From contig CASFJS010000013.1 of NCBI GenBank assembly GCA_949295085.1, positions 1 to 38,705 on the forward strand: a DNA stretch of 38,705 bases, given 5' to 3'. Positions 25,328 to 34,738 of this stretch are shown in pieces. Below the pieces are notes generated by a model, which saw only the letters and a list, made by a program, of their open reading frames with translations, was not told the origin of the DNA and made no database searches. Source of the DNA: an uncultured Pseudomonadota bacterium (GTDB lineage: Bacteria; Pseudomonadota; Alphaproteobacteria; RF32; CAG-239). Within the stretch, counting starts at the first letter, position 1. Every line of letters starts with the position of its first letter. The position numbers and the translations under genes were made by a program.

Positions 25328-25484
25328 ATTTTCGGTTTTGCCGGGAAATGCCGCTCAGACCGGGGAGACGGAACTTTTGTCGTATATCCGGCCGGCTTGT
25401 ACGGCTGCGAGTCGCGCTGCGCGGCAAGAGTTCTCGTAAGTCGTATTTGTTGTATCACGAGTTATCGAGCGGAAAAGAAGAAGC
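25328..25484. other. Convergent spacer between accC and lpxD, no feature recognised
   Basis: These 157 bases separate two convergent genes. I find no open frame with a binding site, no clear terminator hairpin with a T-run, and no RNA fold that I recognise. The stretch contains several short, GC-rich self-complementary bits (for example CGGCCGG and GCGCTGCGC). Confidence 0.4.
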
Positions 25485-26498
25485 CTACTTTTTCCACAGC
25501 TTTTGCAGGCAGGCGGTTTGTTTCATAAAGTCCTTAAAACCGATGGCCGGAATGCCCATTACGGCCTGACCGGGTTCAATATCGCGCATAATGCCCGATT
25601 TGGCGCCGACTTGCGCACCGCTGCCGACTTTCAGGTGGTCGGCAAAGCCGGCCTGCCCGCCGCAAACAACATAATCGCCGAAAGTGCAACTGCCGGCAAC
25701 ACCCACCTGAGACACCAAAATGCAACCACGACCGAGCTTGTCGTTGTGAGCAATCTGTACCAGGTTGTCAATACGGCAGCCGTCACCAATAACCGTATCA
25801 TCCAAGGCGCCGCGGTCAATACAGGTGTTGGCGCAGATTTCGACATCGTTGCCGATAATAACCCGCCCCAACTGCGGAATGCGCTTGTGCACACCCTGCA
25901 CGGTCTGAAAACCAAATCCGTCCCACCCGATACGGGCGCCGCCGTAAATATATACATTGTTGCCAATAAGCGCGTGCATGATATTGGCATGGCTGCCAAT
26001 GCGGCAGTTGTTGCCGAGCCTGCAGCCTTCGGCAATAACACAACCGGCTTCCAGACGGCAATTGTCGCCGATTTCGACATTTTCGCCGATCACCACATAG
26101 TCGCCGATATAGCAGTTTTGGCCGATTTTGGCCGAGGCGGCAATTATCGCCGTCGGACAGACCTGCGGTGCCGGCAATATCTCGGTATACATGGCATAGT
26201 TCAATTTTACAAAAGCCGCGTGCGGATCATCGCTCAGCAAAACAATCACTCCTGCCGGAATCAGCGGCGCAAAATCTTTGGTGGTGACGCAGGCCGTGGT
26301 TTTGATTAATGCGGCTTCGGCTTTGCGCTTTTTGTCAAAGAAAAACGATATCTCGCCCGCGGCACCGTTTTCTATTGTGGCCATATCGTTAATCACTACA
26401 TCGGCTCTGGTTTCATCTGCCAAAACCGCACCGCAGATTTCGGCTATTTGTTTGAGCGAAAACGGGCCGTTGTTTTTATAAAAACGGGTGTCAACCAT
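25485..26498 (-). CDS. lpxD: UDP-3-O-acylglucosamine N-acyltransferase LpxD
   Basis: The protein has 337 residues. It adds the second hydroxyacyl chain in lipid A synthesis. An N-terminal uridine-binding domain (to about 105) is followed by a left-handed beta helix of hexapeptide repeats from about 115 to 300 (for example [18 protein letters not shown]). The general base is His251 in [12 protein letters not shown]. The C-terminal helix is present. It starts 24 nt after bamA. fabZ and lpxA, which usually follow in Gram-negative clusters, are absent; the next gene is convergent accC. Confidence 0.96.
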   Translation of the reverse strand: MVDTRFYKNNGPFSLKQIAEICGAVLADETRADVVINDMATIENGAAGEISFFFDKKRKAEAALIKTTACVTTKDFAPLIPAGVIVLLSDDPHAAFVKLNYAMYTEILPAPQVCPTAIIAASAKIGQNCYIGDYVVIGENVEIGDNCRLEAGCVIAEGCRLGNNCRIGSHANIMHALIGNNVYIYGGARIGWDGFGFQTVQGVHKRIPQLGRVIIGNDVEICANTCIDRGALDDTVIGDGCRIDNLVQIAHNDKLGRGCILVSQVGVAGSCTFGDYVVCGGQAGFADHLKVGSGAQVGAKSGIMRDIEPGQAVMGIPAIGFKDFMKQTACLQKLWKK

Positions 26499-26522
26499 TG
26501 CGTTTCTCCTTGTCTTTTTGAG

Positions 26523-28790
26523 TTACAAACGGCTGCCGAAGTTGAGACGGAAGACCTCTGTTTCATCGTAATCTTCCTTAACAATCGGGAAACCGAAGTC
26601 AATATCAATCTGCCCCATCGGCGACAGCCACTGGAAGCCAAAGCCGACAGCAACACGCGGCGAATCGTCATAATTGATATCGTCGGTGTTTAAGTTATCC
26701 GGTTTGCCGACCATACCGACATCGGTAAAGATGTGGGCCGAGATACCAAGCTCGTCCAAACCTATCGGGAAACCGAACTCGGCACCGGTATAAACCATCC
26801 AGTTGCCGCCCAGAGCATCATCAGTGTATTTGTCGCGTGCACCGATACCGCCGACTTCAAACCCGCGCATGGTATATCCGCCCAAGAAATAACGGTTGGT
26901 CAGGCGGACATCTTCGCCGCCGTAGCCCTGAATGGTGCCGGCGTTGGCAAAAAGTTTGATGGTGTAGTAATCGGCCAAAGTATGATACCAATAGGCCTTG
27001 CCGTCAAACTTAACATATTTTTCATCACCGCCGAGACCGGCTACATCGGTACCGGCCGACAGAAAATATCCTTCGCGGGTGTATAAGGCGCTGTCACGCT
27101 TGTCGTAGACAAAGGTCGTGCCGACCGAGGAGTTGGAATATTTGCCTTTTTCTTCCTTAATGTATTTTGAAGCATACTCACCGACATCGGTAATCTCGTC
27201 TTGCTTTAAGGTATAACGAACCTGCTGCGAAAAATCGTCGGTATAATTCCAGCCGGCGCGCAACCTGCCACCGGTTACCTGACTGTCGTAGGAGCTCTCA
27301 TCCTGATAATCCTGACGAGAATGGAACAAATCAACTCCGGCACGCAAACGGCGATCCAGAAAATAAGGCTCGGTAAAGCTGACATCAAAATCCTGCGACC
27401 TTTCGGAAACGCCGATATCAAATCCTAATCGCTGTCCCAGCCCCCGGAAATTGTTTTCGGTGATGCCGGTCCGTACCAAAGCGCCGTTAACGGTTGAAAA
27501 ACCGATACCAACGTTGAAATAACCGGTTGATTTTTCTTTGACGTCAATATTCAAATCTGCCCGGTTACCGTCTTTGGCAACGGTGGCAATATCCACTTTT
27601 TCAAAATAATCCAGATTCTCGATATTACGGCGCGAATCTTTAATCTTGGAGGCATTAAAAGCATCACCCTCTCCTATGCGCATCTCGCGACGAATAACCT
27701 TATCCTGCGTATGATTGTTGCCCCGGATATTGATACGATCAACAAACAAACGGGAACCTTCACGAATACGGAACGTGATATCCGCCTCGCCCGTGCTCGT
27801 GTTTTTGTTTATTTCCGGCTCAACATTGACAAAAGCATAGCCTTTTTTGCCCAGCTCGTCGGTCAAAACGGAAATCGTATCGTCAATGTCATCGGCGTTA
27901 TAACGCGCGCCGGATTCAACTTCCACAAAGCGCTTATAGTCCTCTGCCTTGACGTCTTCAATATCCGAAACGACATCAACATTGCGAATGGTATAGCGCC
28001 GGCCTTCGTCAACAACAAAAGTCAACGTAAACGATGTTTTGTCAGGACTGAGCTCGGCAACGGCCGAAACAACCCGAAAATCGGCATAGCCGCGTTTTAA
28101 GTAAAAACGCCGCAACAATTCTTTGTCGTAATTGGTCTTTTCGGCATCATAATTTTCGGACGAAGAAAAAATACGCCACCAGCGGCTTTCCTTGCTCATG
28201 ATGGCTTCTTGCAGCTCATCGGACGAATAATGCGTGTTGCCGATAAAGTTAATTTTATCAATTGCGGCCAGAGGACCTTCGTCAATGTTAAAAATCAAAT
28301 CAACCCGGTTTTGATCGCGGCGAATAATCTCCGGGTTAACCACTGCGGCGTAACGCCCGCTGCGGCGATAAACTTCCAAAATACGGCGGACATCATCTTG
28401 AACCTTGGCGCGGGAATAAGTCGAGCGCGGTGCCAGCGTAATTTCGCTTTCGAGCATATCATCGTCTATTTTGTCGTTACCATCAAACAAAACCTGCGAA
28501 ATTATCGGGTTTTCAGAGACATTAATGACCATCACGCCGCCCTTTTGCATGTTGATGGAGACATCTTCAAACAGCCCCGTGCCGTAAAGATGTTTTAAGG
28601 CTTCGTTTAATTTTTCATCGCTGACGCTTTGCCCGGCTTTGATATCAACATAAGACAAAACCGTTTCCGGTTCCACTCTTTCCAGACCGCTGACCTTGAT
28701 GTCCTTTACGTAGGCCGAGGCGGCATAGGTGCTGGTCGAGGCCATTAGTCCGAGAATAAAAGTTCCGAAACATATTTTTTTCATGATCAT
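26523..28790 (-). CDS. bamA: Outer-membrane protein assembly factor BamA
   Basis: The protein has 755 residues and a signal peptide cut near TYAASA. It is the central subunit of the BAM complex that inserts beta-barrels into the outer membrane. POTRA repeats fill about 25-420 (the first begins AYVKDIKVSGLERVEPETVL), followed by a C-terminal barrel ending in the pattern FRLNFGSRL. The substrate-exit region contains a YxLGGYTMRGFE-type motif corresponding to the conserved VRGF loop; here it is MRGF. Two start codons lie six bases apart (28790 and 28784). The second gives the cleaner MKK signal peptide; GGGGA precedes both. Confidence 0.97.
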   Translation of the reverse strand: MIMKKICFGTFILGLMASTSTYAASAYVKDIKVSGLERVEPETVLSYVDIKAGQSVSDEKLNEALKHLYGTGLFEDVSINMQKGGVMVINVSENPIISQVLFDGNDKIDDDMLESEITLAPRSTYSRAKVQDDVRRILEVYRRSGRYAAVVNPEIIRRDQNRVDLIFNIDEGPLAAIDKINFIGNTHYSSDELQEAIMSKESRWWRIFSSSENYDAEKTNYDKELLRRFYLKRGYADFRVVSAVAELSPDKTSFTLTFVVDEGRRYTIRNVDVVSDIEDVKAEDYKRFVEVESGARYNADDIDDTISVLTDELGKKGYAFVNVEPEINKNTSTGEADITFRIREGSRLFVDRINIRGNNHTQDKVIRREMRIGEGDAFNASKIKDSRRNIENLDYFEKVDIATVAKDGNRADLNIDVKEKSTGYFNVGIGFSTVNGALVRTGITENNFRGLGQRLGFDIGVSERSQDFDVSFTEPYFLDRRLRAGVDLFHSRQDYQDESSYDSQVTGGRLRAGWNYTDDFSQQVRYTLKQDEITDVGEYASKYIKEEKGKYSNSSVGTTFVYDKRDSALYTREGYFLSAGTDVAGLGGDEKYVKFDGKAYWYHTLADYYTIKLFANAGTIQGYGGEDVRLTNRYFLGGYTMRGFEVGGIGARDKYTDDALGGNWMVYTGAEFGFPIGLDELGISAHIFTDVGMVGKPDNLNTDDINYDDSPRVAVGFGFQWLSPMGQIDIDFGFPIVKEDYDETEVFRLNFGSRL

Positions 28791-28811
28791 TTGTCCCCAA
28801 AATTATATCAT

Positions 28812-29939
28812 TTATGAAAACCACCGATTAAATAACCGAGCAATGTCATTGTATGTCGCAAAAAGCATTAATGCAATCAATAACATGAAACCGGCTTTAA
28901 AAACGTACTCTTTGGCGCGCTCATTAATTTCGCGACGCATGGCAATCTCTATTAAGTAAATGACGACATGCCCCCCGTCAAGTAACGGTATCGGAAACAG
29001 ATTTATTAACCCGAGATTGATGGAAAGCAGCGCCATAAATACCACAAAATCGAGCCAGGAGCTGCTGCGGCTGATATCACCGCTCATTTCGGCAATCCGG
29101 ACAATCCCGCCGAGTTCTTCGGTGCCGCGGGCGCCGGTTATCATCTGACCGACACCGCGCAAGGTCACGACGGTTATTTGCCAGGTCATTAAGCCGGCTT
29201 CTTTAACGGCCTCAAATAAAGATAATTTTATCGGATTAAATTCGACCGTGGTTACCGACGCTACCCCTAACATCGGTTTTTGCTCTTGTTTGAGCTCAAC
29301 TTCCAGCGGAACCATTTCAAGCCGAACCGTCATATTGATTTTTTTACCACCGCGCTCCAATACCAAATCGACCGTGCCGTCGGTATTCATGTCTATTTCC
29401 TGACGAAACTCCTGAAAAGTTTTAACTTCGTGGCCATCGACGCTTAATATTTTATCTTGCGGCAAAATTCCGGCTTTTTCGGCGGCACTGCCCTTGATAA
29501 CCTCGCCTATAACCGGTGGAAAATCCATCTTGCCGTAAACAACAAACATTGCGGCAAAAACAAATACAGCGAACAAATAATTAAACCCCGGACCGCCGAT
29601 AACAATAGCCAGTTTTTTGAACGGATTTTGAAAAGCAAAAGCATATTTTTTGTCTTCTTCCGATAATTTATCGGCCTCGTTGCCGCCCGAAGCCTCGTCC
29701 GTATCGCCCAAAAACTTGCAGTAGCCGCCCAACGGTATGGCCGATATCTTCCACAAGGTGCCGGAGGAATCGCGCCGCCCCCACAGCATCTTGCCAAAGC
29801 CGATGGAAAACTCCGCTACTTTGACTCCGCACAGCTTGGCTACAATATAATGACCAAATTCGTGCACAAATACCAAAATGCCCAAAAGGACAATAAACGG
29901 TATTATGTAGTACGCCGCATTGATAAGCCAATCCATCAA
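28812..29939 (-). CDS. rseP: Site-2 intramembrane zinc metalloprotease RseP
   Basis: The protein has 375 residues. It cleaves membrane-bound anti-sigma factors and signal-peptide remnants. The zinc motif HEFGH is at 26-30 in the first helix. One PDZ domain lies near 125-215 (AGILPQDKILSVDGHEVKTF). The third zinc ligand is in PIPLLDGGH near residue 320. About four membrane helices are visible. E. coli RseP has two PDZ domains and about 450 residues; the one-PDZ length is usual in alphaproteobacteria. It lies 9 nt after cdsA, where dxr usually intervenes, and 21 nt before bamA. Confidence 0.96.
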   Translation of the reverse strand: MMDWLINAAYYIIPFIVLLGILVFVHEFGHYIVAKLCGVKVAEFSIGFGKMLWGRRDSSGTLWKISAIPLGGYCKFLGDTDEASGGNEADKLSEEDKKYAFAFQNPFKKLAIVIGGPGFNYLFAVFVFAAMFVVYGKMDFPPVIGEVIKGSAAEKAGILPQDKILSVDGHEVKTFQEFRQEIDMNTDGTVDLVLERGGKKINMTVRLEMVPLEVELKQEQKPMLGVASVTTVEFNPIKLSLFEAVKEAGLMTWQITVVTLRGVGQMITGARGTEELGGIVRIAEMSGDISRSSSWLDFVVFMALLSINLGLINLFPIPLLDGGHVVIYLIEIAMRREINERAKEYVFKAGFMLLIALMLFATYNDIARLFNRWFS

Positions 29940-29948
29940 AAATATCTC

Positions 29949-30746
29949 CTAATTTGCAAACAAAACCAGACTACGCAAAATCAAAACCGCAAACGGCGCC
30001 GCGAAAATAAGACCGTCGACCCGATCAAAAAAACCACCGTGCCCGGGGATCAGATTGCTGGAATCTTTTAAGCCAAGATGACGTTTTATGGCCGATTCAA
30101 TCAGATCGCCGATTTGGGCGATAACCGCCAAAATACCGGCCATAATCAGATAAAATTTGAAGATACTCCAGTCTGCCGCATCAAAATACCTACAAACACC
30201 GTAACTGACCGCCATGGCCAACGCGACGCCGCCGATCAATCCGGACCAGGTCTTGTTGGGTGAAATTCCGGGAGCCAATTTGGGGCCTTTGAGTGTGCAA
30301 CCGAAGATATAGCCGCCGATATCGACACCCCATACCAAAAATAAAAACCACAAAACCATCTGTGCGCCATAGAGCGTATAGATTTCAACCAAAGCCCAAA
30401 TACCTACGGAAATATACGGAATTCCCAAAAGCAATAACCAACGATGGTTTTCATCACGGGTTTTGAAAAACACCAAAATCAGCGCCAGTACCATGCTGCC
30501 GATCCAACCCTCCAATGACCCAAGCAAAGTTGCCGTTACCGCAATAAAAAAATAAGCCACGGCATAAAAAGGCGCGCGTTTGTTCGGCACCATTGTTGCC
30601 CATTCCCAAGACAGTAAAGCGGCTCCCAGCATGGCTAACAGATACATTGACGTATACCCGTACACCACACAGCCGATGACCAGGGGAACCAGTATAACCG
30701 TGGTTATCAGTCTTTTGGAAAATGAGTTGATACTAGATTTTTCCAT
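29949..30746 (-). CDS. cdsA: Phosphatidate cytidylyltransferase CdsA
   Basis: The protein has 265 residues. It makes CDP-diacylglycerol from phosphatidate and CTP, the branch point of phospholipid synthesis. About seven hydrophobic helices are followed by the signature near the C-terminus: SPNKTWSGLIGG, then GDLIESAIKRHLGLKDSSNL, then IPGHGGFFDRVDGLIFAAP. The start overlaps uppS by 14 bases. Confidence 0.96.
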   Translation of the reverse strand: MEKSSINSFSKRLITTVILVPLVIGCVVYGYTSMYLLAMLGAALLSWEWATMVPNKRAPFYAVAYFFIAVTATLLGSLEGWIGSMVLALILVFFKTRDENHRWLLLLGIPYISVGIWALVEIYTLYGAQMVLWFLFLVWGVDIGGYIFGCTLKGPKLAPGISPNKTWSGLIGGVALAMAVSYGVCRYFDAADWSIFKFYLIMAGILAVIAQIGDLIESAIKRHLGLKDSSNLIPGHGGFFDRVDGLIFAAPFAVLILRSLVLFAN

Positions 30747-31434
30747 AGCGTCTCTCCCGTGAGTTAAAATCAGAAATAATTTTTTTCAGTTCTTCCGGTG
30801 AAAAATCCGGCCATAAAGTCGGTGTAAAATAAAATTCGCTGTAGGCAATCTGCCATAACAGGTAGTTGCTTATCCGCTGCTCTCCGCTGGTGCGAATCAC
30901 CAAATCCGGATCCGGTATCCCCGCCGTATATAAAAAGTTTTTAAACATATCCTCCGTCAGTTGTTCCGGTTCCAGTCTGCCGCTTGCCGCGAGAGCAGCC
31001 ACCTTTTTGGCGGCGGCAACAATCTCGGCTCTGGCACCGTAACTCAAGGCCACACAAAGAGTCAGTTTATCGTTGGCGGCGGTTTCTTTTTCGATACGCT
31101 CCATCTCGGTTACGATATCATCGGCCAACATCTGCCGTTCGCCTATAAAGCAAATTCTCGCGCCGCGTTCCTGTACCTCTTTGAGCTCGGATTTCAGGTA
31201 CCGGCGCAGCAAATCCATCAGATAATCGACCTCCTCTTTATCACGTTTCCAGTTTTCGGTCGAAAAGGCATAAAGCGTTAAATATTTTATCCCCATATCT
31301 GCGGCTGCTTTGGCAATTTCCCGCAAGGTTTCGGCGCCTTTTTTATGCCCGGCAGTGCGCGGCAGGCCTCTTTTTTGTGCCCAGCGGCCGTTACCGTCCA
31401 TGATAACGGCTATATGTTCAAGCGTGTTTGTCAC
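30733..31434 (-). CDS. uppS: Isoprenyl (undecaprenyl) diphosphate synthase
   Basis: The protein has 233 residues. It condenses isopentenyl diphosphates into the C55 carrier lipid used for peptidoglycan and O-antigen. The N-terminal HIAVIMDGNGRWAQKRG holds the catalytic Asp13. YLTLYAFSTENWKRDKEEV and the C-terminal DLVIRTSGEQRISNYLLWQI, then AYSEFYF, complete the family pattern. It lies 18 nt after frr. Confidence 0.97.
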   Translation of the reverse strand: MTNTLEHIAVIMDGNGRWAQKRGLPRTAGHKKGAETLREIAKAAADMGIKYLTLYAFSTENWKRDKEEVDYLMDLLRRYLKSELKEVQERGARICFIGERQMLADDIVTEMERIEKETAANDKLTLCVALSYGARAEIVAAAKKVAALAASGRLEPEQLTEDMFKNFLYTAGIPDPDLVIRTSGEQRISNYLLWQIAYSEFYFTPTLWPDFSPEELKKIISDFNSRERRYGKI

Positions 31435-31452
31435 CGTCTTTACACCCTGCGG

Positions 31453-32016
31453 CTATACCTGCATAATGTCTTTTTCTTTTTGCGCCAACAAATCATCGGC
31501 TTTTTTGGTTGCGTCATCCGTCAGTTTTTGAATTTCATTTTCAAAACGTTTCTCTTCATCCTCAGAAATTTGATTATCTTTTTTGAGCTTTTTAACTTCG
31601 TCCAACGCGTCACGGCGAATATTGCGTACGGCAACTTTGGCTCCTTCAGCATATTTGCCGGCAACTTTTGACAACTCCTTGCGGCGTTCTTCGGACAGCG
31701 GCGGCACGGGGATGCGAATCAACTGGCCATCCGATGACGGATTAAGCCCCAGGTCAGATTCCATAATTGCTTTTTCAACCGATTTGGCCAAGCCCCGATC
31801 CCAAACACTGACCGATAACGTGCGGGCATCGGGCACCGAAATGGTCCCAACCTGAGCCAAGGGCGTCATTGAGCCGTAAGCTTCAACCATAATGCCGTCC
31901 AAAAGGCTCACATGGGCCCGGCCGGCGCGCAAAGATCCGAAATCCGATTTAAGAGTTTCGATGGTTTTATCCATGCGGGTTTTGGTATCGTTTTTAATTT
32001 CCGAAAAATCTGCCAT
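31453..32016 (-). CDS. frr: Ribosome recycling factor
   Basis: The protein has 187 residues. With EF-G it splits post-termination ribosomes. The family pattern is clear: LRAGRAHVSLLDGIMVEAYG, then PDARTLSVSVWDRGLAKSVE, then SDLGLNPSSDGQLIRIPVPP. The ATG at 32014-32016 is chosen over an in-frame start 81 nt upstream (32097), which would overlap pyrH; AAGAGG precedes the chosen start. It lies 10 nt after pyrH. Confidence 0.97.
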   Translation of the reverse strand: MADFSEIKNDTKTRMDKTIETLKSDFGSLRAGRAHVSLLDGIMVEAYGSMTPLAQVGTISVPDARTLSVSVWDRGLAKSVEKAIMESDLGLNPSSDGQLIRIPVPPLSEERRKELSKVAGKYAEGAKVAVRNIRRDALDEVKKLKKDNQISEDEEKRFENEIQKLTDDATKKADDLLAQKEKDIMQV

Positions 32017-32026
32017 ATTATACCTC

Positions 32027-32737
32027 TTATTTAATGATTGTAAAAAGCCCTTTGCCCCAAATAACGTCTTCCAGTGCATTTTCGACATGTTGAGCAAAGA
32101 CCAGAATAGGAATATTGTTTTCCTTAGCCAGCGAAACCGCTGTCAGATCCATAACCTTAAGCTGCTTTTGAATAACGTCGTCATAACTTATTTCGCCAAA
32201 CCTTTCGGCCGCAGAATCTTTTTTGGGATCGGCCGAATAAACACCGTCGACCTGCGTTGCTTTCAAAACAACCTCGCATTGCATTTCGGAAGCGCGTAAA
32301 ACCGCGCCGGTATCGGTCGTGAAATACGGGTTTCCGGTGCCGCCGGCAAAAATAATGACCCGCCCTTTTTCCAGATGGCGCAAGGCGCGGCGATACATAT
32401 AGTTTTCACAAACCTGCGGCACACTCAAACCGGATAACACCCGTGTATCAACCCCCTGATTTTCAAGGGCATTTTGCAGGCATAGCGCATTCATCAAGGT
32501 GGCCAACATCCCGACATGATCGGCCACGGTACGGTTCATGCCTCTGGCGGCTTCTCTGGCGCCGCGAAAAATGTTGCCGCCGCCGACAACAATACAAACA
32601 TCGACTCCCGCCGCGCGTATTTTTTTTATTTGCGCGGCAAGCTTTTGCAAGACCTCCGGCGACATACCAAAATTTTTGTCGCCCATCAATCCCTCGCCCG
32701 AAAGCTTGAGCAAGACTCTTTTGTATACAGGTTTCAT
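32027..32737 (-). CDS. pyrH: UMP kinase
   Basis: The protein has 236 residues. It phosphorylates UMP to UDP. The amino-acid-kinase fold is shown by KRVLLKLSGEGLMG, then VCIVVGGGNIFRGA, then IIFAGGTGNPYFTTDTGAVL and MDLTAVSLAKENNIPILVF. It is the first gene of the operon and is preceded by a 219-nt divergent gap. rpsB and tsf, usually directly upstream, are not here. Confidence 0.97.
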   Translation of the reverse strand: MKPVYKRVLLKLSGEGLMGDKNFGMSPEVLQKLAAQIKKIRAAGVDVCIVVGGGNIFRGAREAARGMNRTVADHVGMLATLMNALCLQNALENQGVDTRVLSGLSVPQVCENYMYRRALRHLEKGRVIIFAGGTGNPYFTTDTGAVLRASEMQCEVVLKATQVDGVYSADPKKDSAAERFGEISYDDVIQKQLKVMDLTAVSLAKENNIPILVFAQHVENALEDVIWGKGLFTIIK

Positions 32738-32771
32738 TTACTGACCTTATGCACCAAATTGTTTCGTTTTT

Positions 32772-32799
32772 ATATTACCCGATAGAATCGTTTTGTCAT
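32772..32799 (-). promoter_or_regulatory. Candidate promoter for the pyrH operon
   Basis: On the minus strand ATGACA and TAATAT are separated by 16 nt, ending about 35 nt before the pyrH ATG. The -35 matches consensus at five of six positions. Assignment is by eye. Confidence 0.4.
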
Positions 32800-32892
32800 T
32801 AAAATTCTGCAATCCCTTAACAACTAATACAAAAAAGTTGCTAAAAAATGAATCCGACCAAACAGTTTATGCAATGAGAAGTAAAATGACGG

Positions 32893-32921
32893 TTGCCAAA
32901 TAAAAAAATTCCAAATATTAA
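32893..32921 (+). promoter_or_regulatory. Candidate promoter for plsY-dprA-topA
   Basis: TTGCCA and TATTAA are separated by 17 nt and lie about 36 nt before the plsY ATG. The surrounding sequence is very AT-rich, so alternative -10 choices exist. Confidence 0.4.
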
Positions 32922-32956
32922 ATATATAACATCCACTGACAGGGAGGTTTGAACCG

Positions 32957-33604
32957 ATGTCTGAAACAATGCTTTTGAGTTTATGGGGAATCGGCGGTTA
33001 TTTGCTGGGATCGGTTCCGTTCGGGCTGGTGTTGTGTTATCTGGCCGGCTACGGCGATATCCGCAAGATCGGTTCCGGCAATATCGGCGCGACCAATGTT
33101 TTGCGCACCGGCAACAAATGGCTGGCGCTTTTGACCGTTCTTTTGGATGCCTCAAAGGCCGGTTTGGCCGCTTGGCTGGCACTAAAATTGACGACCCCGA
33201 CCCCCTTTATGATCGGCGGATGGATTGTTTACGGCAATGTTCTGGCCGCTTTGGTTAGCGGCTCTATGGCTATCGTCGGGCATAATTTTCCGATATGGCT
33301 TAAATTTAGGGGCGGCAAAGGCGTGGCCTCGGCTTTTGGGTTTATTTTGGTGACCCAACCGATGATTGCGCTGGCATTGTTGGTTGTCTGGCTGGTGATG
33401 GCGATTTTATTTAGGTATTCCTCATTGGCGGCGATTTGCGCGGCCTTATCGCTGCCGGTGTTCGCGTTTTTCTACGTCGAGCCGGTTTATACCGTCTTTG
33501 ACAGCGCGTTGGCCTTGTTGGTGCTGGTGCGGCATCATGCCAATATCCGCCGGTTGGTTAAAGGTGAAGAAAGCAAAATACGTTTTAAGAAGCAGGAAAA
33601 ATAA
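32957..33604 (+). CDS. plsY: Glycerol-3-phosphate acyltransferase PlsY
   Basis: The protein has 215 residues. It is the integral membrane enzyme that transfers an acyl group from acyl-phosphate to glycerol-3-phosphate, the first step of phospholipid synthesis. Motifs are LLGSVPFGLVL, then GSGNIGATNVLRTGNKWLAL, then GHNFPIWLKFRGGKGVASAF, then YSSLAA and the C-terminal RHHANIRRLVKGEE. GGGAGG lies before the ATG. Its stop codon directly abuts the dprA start. Confidence 0.97.
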   Translation: MSETMLLSLWGIGGYLLGSVPFGLVLCYLAGYGDIRKIGSGNIGATNVLRTGNKWLALLTVLLDASKAGLAAWLALKLTTPTPFMIGGWIVYGNVLAALVSGSMAIVGHNFPIWLKFRGGKGVASAFGFILVTQPMIALALLVVWLVMAILFRYSSLAAICAALSLPVFAFFYVEPVYTVFDSALALLVLVRHHANIRRLVKGEESKIRFKKQEK

Positions 33605-34714
33605 GTGGCCGAAACTGATGTAGTAATTGCCTCTTTACGGTTGATTAATACCCCCGGAATTGGAGCCGGAAAATTTTATCGGCTGGTTGACGAACACGGT
33701 TCGGCCGCCGCAGCCGTCCGTTATGTTGAAAAAAACGGGAAATACCAACCTTGGAGCCTTGCCCAAGCACAACAGGAAGTTGCTGAAGCTGCCGAAAAAA
33801 ACATTCATATTTTGCTTTATCATGATATTGATTATCCGGCCATGCTGAAAAATTTGCCGTCTCCGCCGCCAGTTTTATATGCTAAAGGCCGGCTTGAAGC
33901 TCTGCAATATGATAAGGCTTTGGCTATTGTCGGCGCGCGGAATGCCTCGGTTATCGGGCGTAAAACGGCGGCCAGATTTGCCTTTGATTTGACGAACCGG
34001 GGTATTCGCATTATATCGGGGATGGCTCGGGGAATTGATGCGGCGGCCGCCAAAGGTGCTATGTATGCTTTACATGAAACAGGAATGACCGTGGCCGTTC
34101 TCGGAACCGGTGCCGATGTTCCCTACCCGCCGGAGAACACGGAATTGTACGAACGAATCTGTACGCAGGGCTGCGTTCTTTCGGAAATGCCGCTCGGCAC
34201 TCAGGCCAACCCGCAGCATTTTCCCCGGCGCAACCGGATTATCGCCGGGCTGAGCGAGGGCACGCTGGTTATTGAGGCCGGCCTTAAGTCCGGTTCTCTG
34301 ATTACGGCGCAGCTAACATTAGAACAAAAGAAGATGCTGTTTGCCGTTCCCGGAACCCCCGGCGAATCGAGAACTCAGGGCGCCAATATGTTGATAAAAA
34401 AAGGCGCCGTTCTGGCCGAAAATGCTGCCGACATATTACCTTTTTTAAAAGGTAATAAATCTGTGCCAGTACCAAAAAAAGAAATGCCGCAACAAAAAAT
34501 TCTTGTTTTTGAAAATAATAATGTTACTTTTAGCAACCGGAACGATGAGCCGGAAAATCTTGTTGATTTGTTGACAACCGGCGGAACGGATATTGACGAG
34601 CTTATCCGTCTGACAGGCAAAACGGCGGCTGAGCTGGCCATGGAAATTCTTGAGCTTGAGATGCAAGGAATTATCGAAAGACGTCCGGGAAATAAAATAG
34701 CACGGGTTAAATAA
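33605..34714 (+). CDS. dprA: DNA-processing protein DprA
   Basis: The protein has 369 residues. It binds incoming single-stranded DNA and loads RecA during natural transformation, and may have other roles in non-competent bacteria. An N-terminal SAM-like region (about 1-75) precedes the Rossmann-type core with GARNASVIGRKTAARF, ISGMARGIDAAAAKGAM and PRRNRIIAGLSEGTLVIEAG. The C-terminal about 65 residues form a winged-helix (DML1-like) domain. The start is GTG directly following the plsY TAA (TAAGTG), so the two are translationally coupled. No other competence gene is in the window. Confidence 0.93.
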   Translation: MAETDVVIASLRLINTPGIGAGKFYRLVDEHGSAAAAVRYVEKNGKYQPWSLAQAQQEVAEAAEKNIHILLYHDIDYPAMLKNLPSPPPVLYAKGRLEALQYDKALAIVGARNASVIGRKTAARFAFDLTNRGIRIISGMARGIDAAAAKGAMYALHETGMTVAVLGTGADVPYPPENTELYERICTQGCVLSEMPLGTQANPQHFPRRNRIIAGLSEGTLVIEAGLKSGSLITAQLTLEQKKMLFAVPGTPGESRTQGANMLIKKGAVLAENAADILPFLKGNKSVPVPKKEMPQQKILVFENNNVTFSNRNDEPENLVDLLTTGGTDIDELIRLTGKTAAELAMEILELEMQGIIERRPGNKIARVK

Positions 34715-34738
34715 TTTTTGAGTTTTGAGTGAACAATA

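Noticed and set aside
25328..25484. Remnant of an aat or other gene between accC and lpxD
   Set aside because: No translated segment resembles a known protein in any frame, so a remnant cannot be supported.
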